Shown piece by piece: positions 60,518 through 64,000 of a stretch of 64,000 nt of DNA. The position numbers and the translations under genes were made by a program. The stretch is from Pseudomonas hygromyciniae. Lineage in GTDB: Bacteria; Pseudomonadota; Gammaproteobacteria; Pseudomonadales; Pseudomonadaceae. The notes under the pieces were generated by a model. It saw only the letters and a list, made by a program, of their open reading frames with translations, was not told the DNA's origin and did not search any database. Within the stretch, counting starts at the first letter, position 1. The number at the start of each line of letters is the position of its first letter. The stretch is taken from NCBI RefSeq assembly GCF_016925675.1, contig NZ_CP070506.1, positions 4,524,501 to 4,588,500 of the forward strand. The letters are read 5' to 3'.

Positions 60518-61945
60518 TTACAGGCTCAGGCGCTGGCGTAAAGCGTCAGCATATTCCTGCCATTCATCCAGTACCTGACGCTGAAACGATGTAGCACTAA
60601 CGTCCAATTCAAGCCTGGCCTTATTGAAACTCTCGAGGGTATTGGGTGCGCCGTAATCCGCGTCTGACAAGCGCTGCTGACAGAATAGTTTCCAGCGTTG
60701 TTGCTCTTCGTCATCCAAGGTGTACGCAAAGTTACGGGCACGATAGCGAAACAATAATTCCGGCAAACGATGATCATCAAAAGGCCACTGCTGGCGTGCT
60801 AATTGCGCTGGTTCCGCAACCCGGACTTGTTCACATAAACGCCGATCCCGATCACCAATAAAACCATCGTAGAGCTGTTGCTCCGGGTCGGCGGTTGCGG
60901 CGAAATCTTCTTCGGCATAAATCGCTGGCAATTTATCCTGCCAAAGTTCCTGTGCGTCAGTTAGCCGCAGCGCCCGAGCCTGATATTCACTCATATCCAG
61001 ATTCAAACGCTGCTGGTCTTGCGCCCGCAACACACTCAACGGCGCGACCACCGGGCAGCGATTGATGTGTATTAATTTGAGCGGCACCGGCAACTCGCCT
61101 TCAGCCAACTCATCGCGCCGGGTGTACAAACGCTGGCGCAGTGTCTGCGCATCCAGATCCAGCAACCCCTGTGGGTCGAGCCCCAGATCACAGACAATCA
61201 ACGCGTTGCGATTGCGCGGATGCCACGCCAACGGCAGCACCACCCCCAGGTAATGGCGCTCGGCGGAAAAACGCCCGGAAATATGCACCATGGGCTGCAA
61301 CAGGCGGATTTGATCCATGACCCGTTGCTTGCTACGCAGTTGAAACAGCCATTCGTACAACTTCGGTTGTTTGTCCCGGACCAGGCGCGCCAGGGCAATC
61401 GTGGCCCGTACGTCGGCCAGGGCTTCGTGGGCCTGGCCATGGTCGATTCCATTGGCCGCCGTCAAGCGCTCCAACTTTAAAGTTACGCGCCCGTCCTGCT
61501 CGGGCCAGACGATGCCATCTGGCCGCAGCGCGTAGGCCGTGCGCAGCACATCGATCAAATCCCAACGGCTGTTGCCGCCCTGCCATTCCCGGGCATAGGG
61601 GTCGAAGAAGTTGCGATACAGGCTATAGCGGGTCATTTCATCGTCAAAGCGCAGGGTGTTATAGCCTGCGCCGCAGGTGCCGGGGGCCGCCAGTTCGGCA
61701 TGCACCCGTGTCATGAAATCGGCTTCGGCCAGGCCTTTTTCCGCCAGTTGGCCGGGGGTAATGCCCGTGATCATGCACGCCGCCGGGTGCGGCAGGATAT
61801 CGTCGCTGGGCTGGCAATAGAGGTTGACCGGCGGCCCTATCTCATTGAGGTCAAGGTCGGTGCGAATCCCGGCGACCTGCAGTGGACGGTCGCTGCGTGG
61901 GTTGATGCCAGTGGTTTCATAGTCGTACCAGAAGATCGAGGTCAC
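60518..61945 (-). CDS. sbcB: Exonuclease I (SbcB)
   Basis: 475 residues, the normal length. 3'-5' single-strand DNA exonuclease of the DEDDh family: the first acidic pair is in FWYDYETTGINPRSDRP at residues 5-21, further acidic residues lie in NTLRFDDEMTRYS, and the late His/Asp in QAHEALADVRATI. An SH3-like and an exonuclease I C-terminal domain follow. Acts in recombination and mismatch repair. Confidence 0.96.
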   Translation of the reverse strand: MTSIFWYDYETTGINPRSDRPLQVAGIRTDLDLNEIGPPVNLYCQPSDDILPHPAACMITGITPGQLAEKGLAEADFMTRVHAELAAPGTCGAGYNTLRFDDEMTRYSLYRNFFDPYAREWQGGNSRWDLIDVLRTAYALRPDGIVWPEQDGRVTLKLERLTAANGIDHGQAHEALADVRATIALARLVRDKQPKLYEWLFQLRSKQRVMDQIRLLQPMVHISGRFSAERHYLGVVLPLAWHPRNRNALIVCDLGLDPQGLLDLDAQTLRQRLYTRRDELAEGELPVPLKLIHINRCPVVAPLSVLRAQDQQRLNLDMSEYQARALRLTDAQELWQDKLPAIYAEEDFAATADPEQQLYDGFIGDRDRRLCEQVRVAEPAQLARQQWPFDDHRLPELLFRYRARNFAYTLDDEEQQRWKLFCQQRLSDADYGAPNTLESFNKARLELDVSATSFQRQVLDEWQEYADALRQRLSL

Positions 61946-62122
61946 GGGCTATTCCTGTGCTGAAGACCGACAAAGTCTAGGCGCTGGACGCCGCCCGGGG
62001 CCAGCGCCATGTGCACTGGATAAACATTCAGTGAAACCTTGGCGCATTTTCAGGTGTCACTTCCATCGACGACACTGCTAGCATCGGCCTCTCAATTTGC
62101 CGGCTGCCCCAGAGGGTTGCCC

Positions 62123-62849
62123 ATGCCAAGCCACGCCGCACTGCCAGGGAACGCAATGCCCATCGCGCCATTGGACACTCGCTACCAGATCGAGACCCCG
62201 GAAGGCATCGACCTGCCCTTGCGCCCCGCCGGGCTGATGCCTCGAGCCCTGGCCTTCGGCTTCGACCTGGGCCTGCGTGGCCTGATCCTCGGCATTCTCT
62301 TCATTGCCCTGGCGTTTCTCGGCAACCTGGGAGTCGGCCTGGGCTCGATCCTGCTGTTTCTCGTCAGTTGGTGGTACATGGTGCTGTTCGAAGTGCTCAA
62401 CCAGGGCTGTTCACCGGGCAAGCAGGTCATGGGGCTGCGCGTGGTACAGGATGACGGCACGCCCATTGGCTGGTCTGCGTCGCTGATCCGCAACCTGCTG
62501 CGCTTTGTCGATATGTTGCCGTTCGGCTACTTTCTCGGTGCCATCAGTTGCCTGCAACATCCCCACTTCAAACGCCTGGGTGACATCGCAGCCGGGACCC
62601 TGGTTGTTTATCGCGAACAGCCCCTGTCTCGTCCCCCAGTTGCCCCAGGCCCCGGCATTGCGCCTGCCCTTTGCCCTGGAGTTGAACGAGCAGCGCGCGA
62701 TCCTGGGTTTTGCCGAGCGCCAGGGTGAACTGTCCGCCGAGCGGACCCATGAGCTGGCAGCGATTCTGGCCACGCCCTTGCAGGTTTCCCCGGCACGTGC
62801 CGTGGAGCAGCTCAATGGCGTGGCTCGCGGCCTGTTGGGGCCAACATGA
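62123..62849 (+). pseudogene. RDD-family membrane protein, split by an apparent frameshift
   Basis: The start at 62123 (MPSHAALPGN) follows AGAGGG; an alternative is 62156. The first frame gives an RDD domain with hydrophobic segments at about 55-85 and 120-145 and PGKQVMGLRVVQDDGTPIG. At the C5 run 62633-62637 the frame breaks: the natural continuation (QLPQAPALRLPFALELNEQ to GVARGLLGPT) lies in the next frame and ends at 62849, four bases into the next gene. Removing one C gives one protein of about 241 residues. Probably sequence error. First gene of an RDD-SpoIIM cluster. Confidence 0.8.
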
Positions 62850-63826
62850 AACAGAGCCTGTTCGAAACCCGTCACCAGCCGCACTGGCAGGCCTTTGCCG
62901 CGCAACTGGCACTGCTTGAACAAGGCAAGGCCAAGGCCCACGATCTGACGCGCTTCCCCCACGATTACCGACGCCTGTGCCAACACCTGGCACTGGCACA
63001 GGAGCGCGGCTACAGCAGCTACCTGGTAGACCCGCTGCAACAACTGGCCTTGCGCGGCCATCAACAGCTGTATCGCCATCGCAGCCAGCTCGGCGCCAAG
63101 ACCCTGGGCTTCCTGCTGGCGGATTTTCCCCGTACGGTTCGCGAACAATGGCGCTTCGTGCTGGTAGCCAGCCTGCTGTTCTTTGGCAGCCTGGCCGGCA
63201 TTGCCTTGCTGGTCTATCTGTTCCCCGACTTGATCTACACCATCGTCAGTACCCAGCAAGTGACCGAGATGCAAAGCATGTACGACCCCGACGCCAGTCG
63301 CCTGGGGCGCGCGGCCGAACGGGCATCGAGTGAGGACTGGATGATGTTCGGCTACTACGTCATGAACAACATCGGCATCGCATTCCAGACCTTCGCCGGC
63401 GGCTTGCTGTTCGGCCTGGGCAGCGTGTTTTTCCTGTTTTTCAATGGCCTGATGATCGGGGCCGTTGCCGGGCACCTGACACAAATCGGCTACGGGCAAA
63501 CCTTCTGGTCCTTTGTCATCGGCCATGGCGCCTTCGAACTGACAGCCATTGCCCTGGCCGGCGCGGCAGGCCTGCAGTTGGGCTGGGCATTGATCGCTCC
63601 GGGAGCGTTGCCCCGGGGTGAGTCACTGCGGCTGGCAGCCCGCAAGAGCGTGCAAATGATCTGCGGTGTGATGGTGTTCCTGCTTATCGCAGCCTTTATA
63701 GAAGCCTATTGGTCCTCTACCAACGCCGTACAGCCTTGGGGCAAGTACCTAGTGGGCGCTGCACTCTGGGCGCTGGTGATCGCCTATCTGTTGTTCGCCG
63801 GCAGGAGTCGTCATGCGCCTGAGTGA
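62846..63826 (+). CDS. SpoIIM-family membrane protein
   Basis: 326 residues. The N-terminal third is soluble and helical (RFPHDYRRLCQHLALAQERG), followed by five to six membrane segments with the SpoIIM-like GYYVMNNIGIAFQTFAGGLL (in part) and GHGAFELTAIALAGAAGL. It overlaps the RDD gene by four bases (ATGA) and the next gene by 14, showing a tight operon. In Pseudomonas and other non-sporulating bacteria such genes travel with MoxR-type ATPase and DUF58 genes; the function is unknown. Confidence 0.87.
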   Translation: MKQSLFETRHQPHWQAFAAQLALLEQGKAKAHDLTRFPHDYRRLCQHLALAQERGYSSYLVDPLQQLALRGHQQLYRHRSQLGAKTLGFLLADFPRTVREQWRFVLVASLLFFGSLAGIALLVYLFPDLIYTIVSTQQVTEMQSMYDPDASRLGRAAERASSEDWMMFGYYVMNNIGIAFQTFAGGLLFGLGSVFFLFFNGLMIGAVAGHLTQIGYGQTFWSFVIGHGAFELTAIALAGAAGLQLGWALIAPGALPRGESLRLAARKSVQMICGVMVFLLIAAFIEAYWSSTNAVQPWGKYLVGAALWALVIAYLLFAGRSRHAPE

Positions 63827-64000
63827 CGCCAGTGTGGTGATTCGTCCTCGCTCCTCGTGGGAAGCCATGGACCTGGGGGTGTTGCTGGCCCGCGAGCACC
63901 GCGTGCTATTGATGAGCAGTTGGGCCCTGGTGAGCCTGCCGATCTTTATCCTGATCAGCGTTTTGCTGTGGGACTACCCGTCTGTAGCCGTGCTGGTGTT
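63813..64000 (+). CDS. Membrane protein, 3' end beyond the window
   Basis: The ATG at 63813 follows AGGAGTCGTC and overlaps the end of the SpoIIM-like gene by 14 bases. 62 codons are visible (MRLSDASVVIRPRSSWEAMD onward), with one hydrophobic segment at about 34-52. From gene order it is probably the DUF4129-type transglutaminase-associated membrane protein of the RDD-SpoIIM-MoxR cluster, but too little is visible to confirm. Confidence 0.7.
   Translation, partial: MRLSDASVVIRPRSSWEAMDLGVLLAREHRVLLMSSWALVSLPIFILISVLLWDYPSVAVLV

Overview
The window is a chromosomal segment of a fluorescent Pseudomonas, most likely of the P. fluorescens group. The evidence is the GC-rich coding sequence and several typical neighbourhoods: arcDABC, a GcsR-controlled glycine-cleavage operon, tolQRAB-pal-cpoB with queE/queC and tRNA-Lys, ruvCAB, an OprD-family porin, an MvaT xenogeneic silencer, and many paired REP palindromes (REPIN-like) between genes. 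Almost all of it is core chromosome. No prophage, CRISPR array or large genomic island is visible. The one mobile element is an IS3-family insertion.

Layout. 1-4895: arginine deiminase pathway (arcD 3' part, arcA, arcB, arcC) and a small conserved protein. 4922-5241: a REP palindrome nested inside another. 5306-17781: the sigma-54 activator GcsR, a divergent 1554-residue toxin-like protein, then gcvH-gcvP-sdaA-gcvT behind a sigma-54 promoter with three candidate GcsR sites. 18174-24580: cold shock protein, RDD membrane protein, nadA, a LysR regulator divergent from an lldD-type dehydrogenase, a RES/Xre-type toxin-antitoxin pair, and a lipoprotein. 24757-31787: tRNA-Lys, queC, queE, cpoB, pal, tolB, tolA (frameshifted), tolR, tolQ, ybgC. 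31926-37332: ruvB, ruvA, ruvC, yebC, aspS, an FmdB-type zinc ribbon protein. 37497-40250: ribbon-helix-helix protein, Dps-like ferritin, a membrane/cold-shock-domain fusion, slyX, a HIT protein. 40967-46264: OprD-type porin, IS3-family element, MscS channel, YajQ, a PanE-like reductase. 46311-56441: histidine kinase, PduO-type adenosyltransferase, Nudix/ThiE fusion, argJ, secA, DciA-like protein, HerA-like ATPase. 56638-64000: chemoreceptor, small acidic protein, purU, mvaT, sbcB, and the start of an RDD / SpoIIM / membrane protein cluster.

How the genes work together. The arc genes turn arginine into ornithine, CO2, ammonia and ATP. The gcv-sdaA operon breaks glycine down to one-carbon units and serine to pyruvate, and is probably switched on by glycine through GcsR and sigma-54. 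The Tol-Pal genes form one trans-envelope machine. RuvABC process Holliday junctions.

Points for a second look: the nested REPIN; the GcsR enhancer/promoter shared with the giant toxin-like gene; absence of glyA from the gcv operon; and three separate frameshifts (tolA, transposase, RDD protein), each explained by one extra base in a short homopolymer, which suggests sequence error at least in part.
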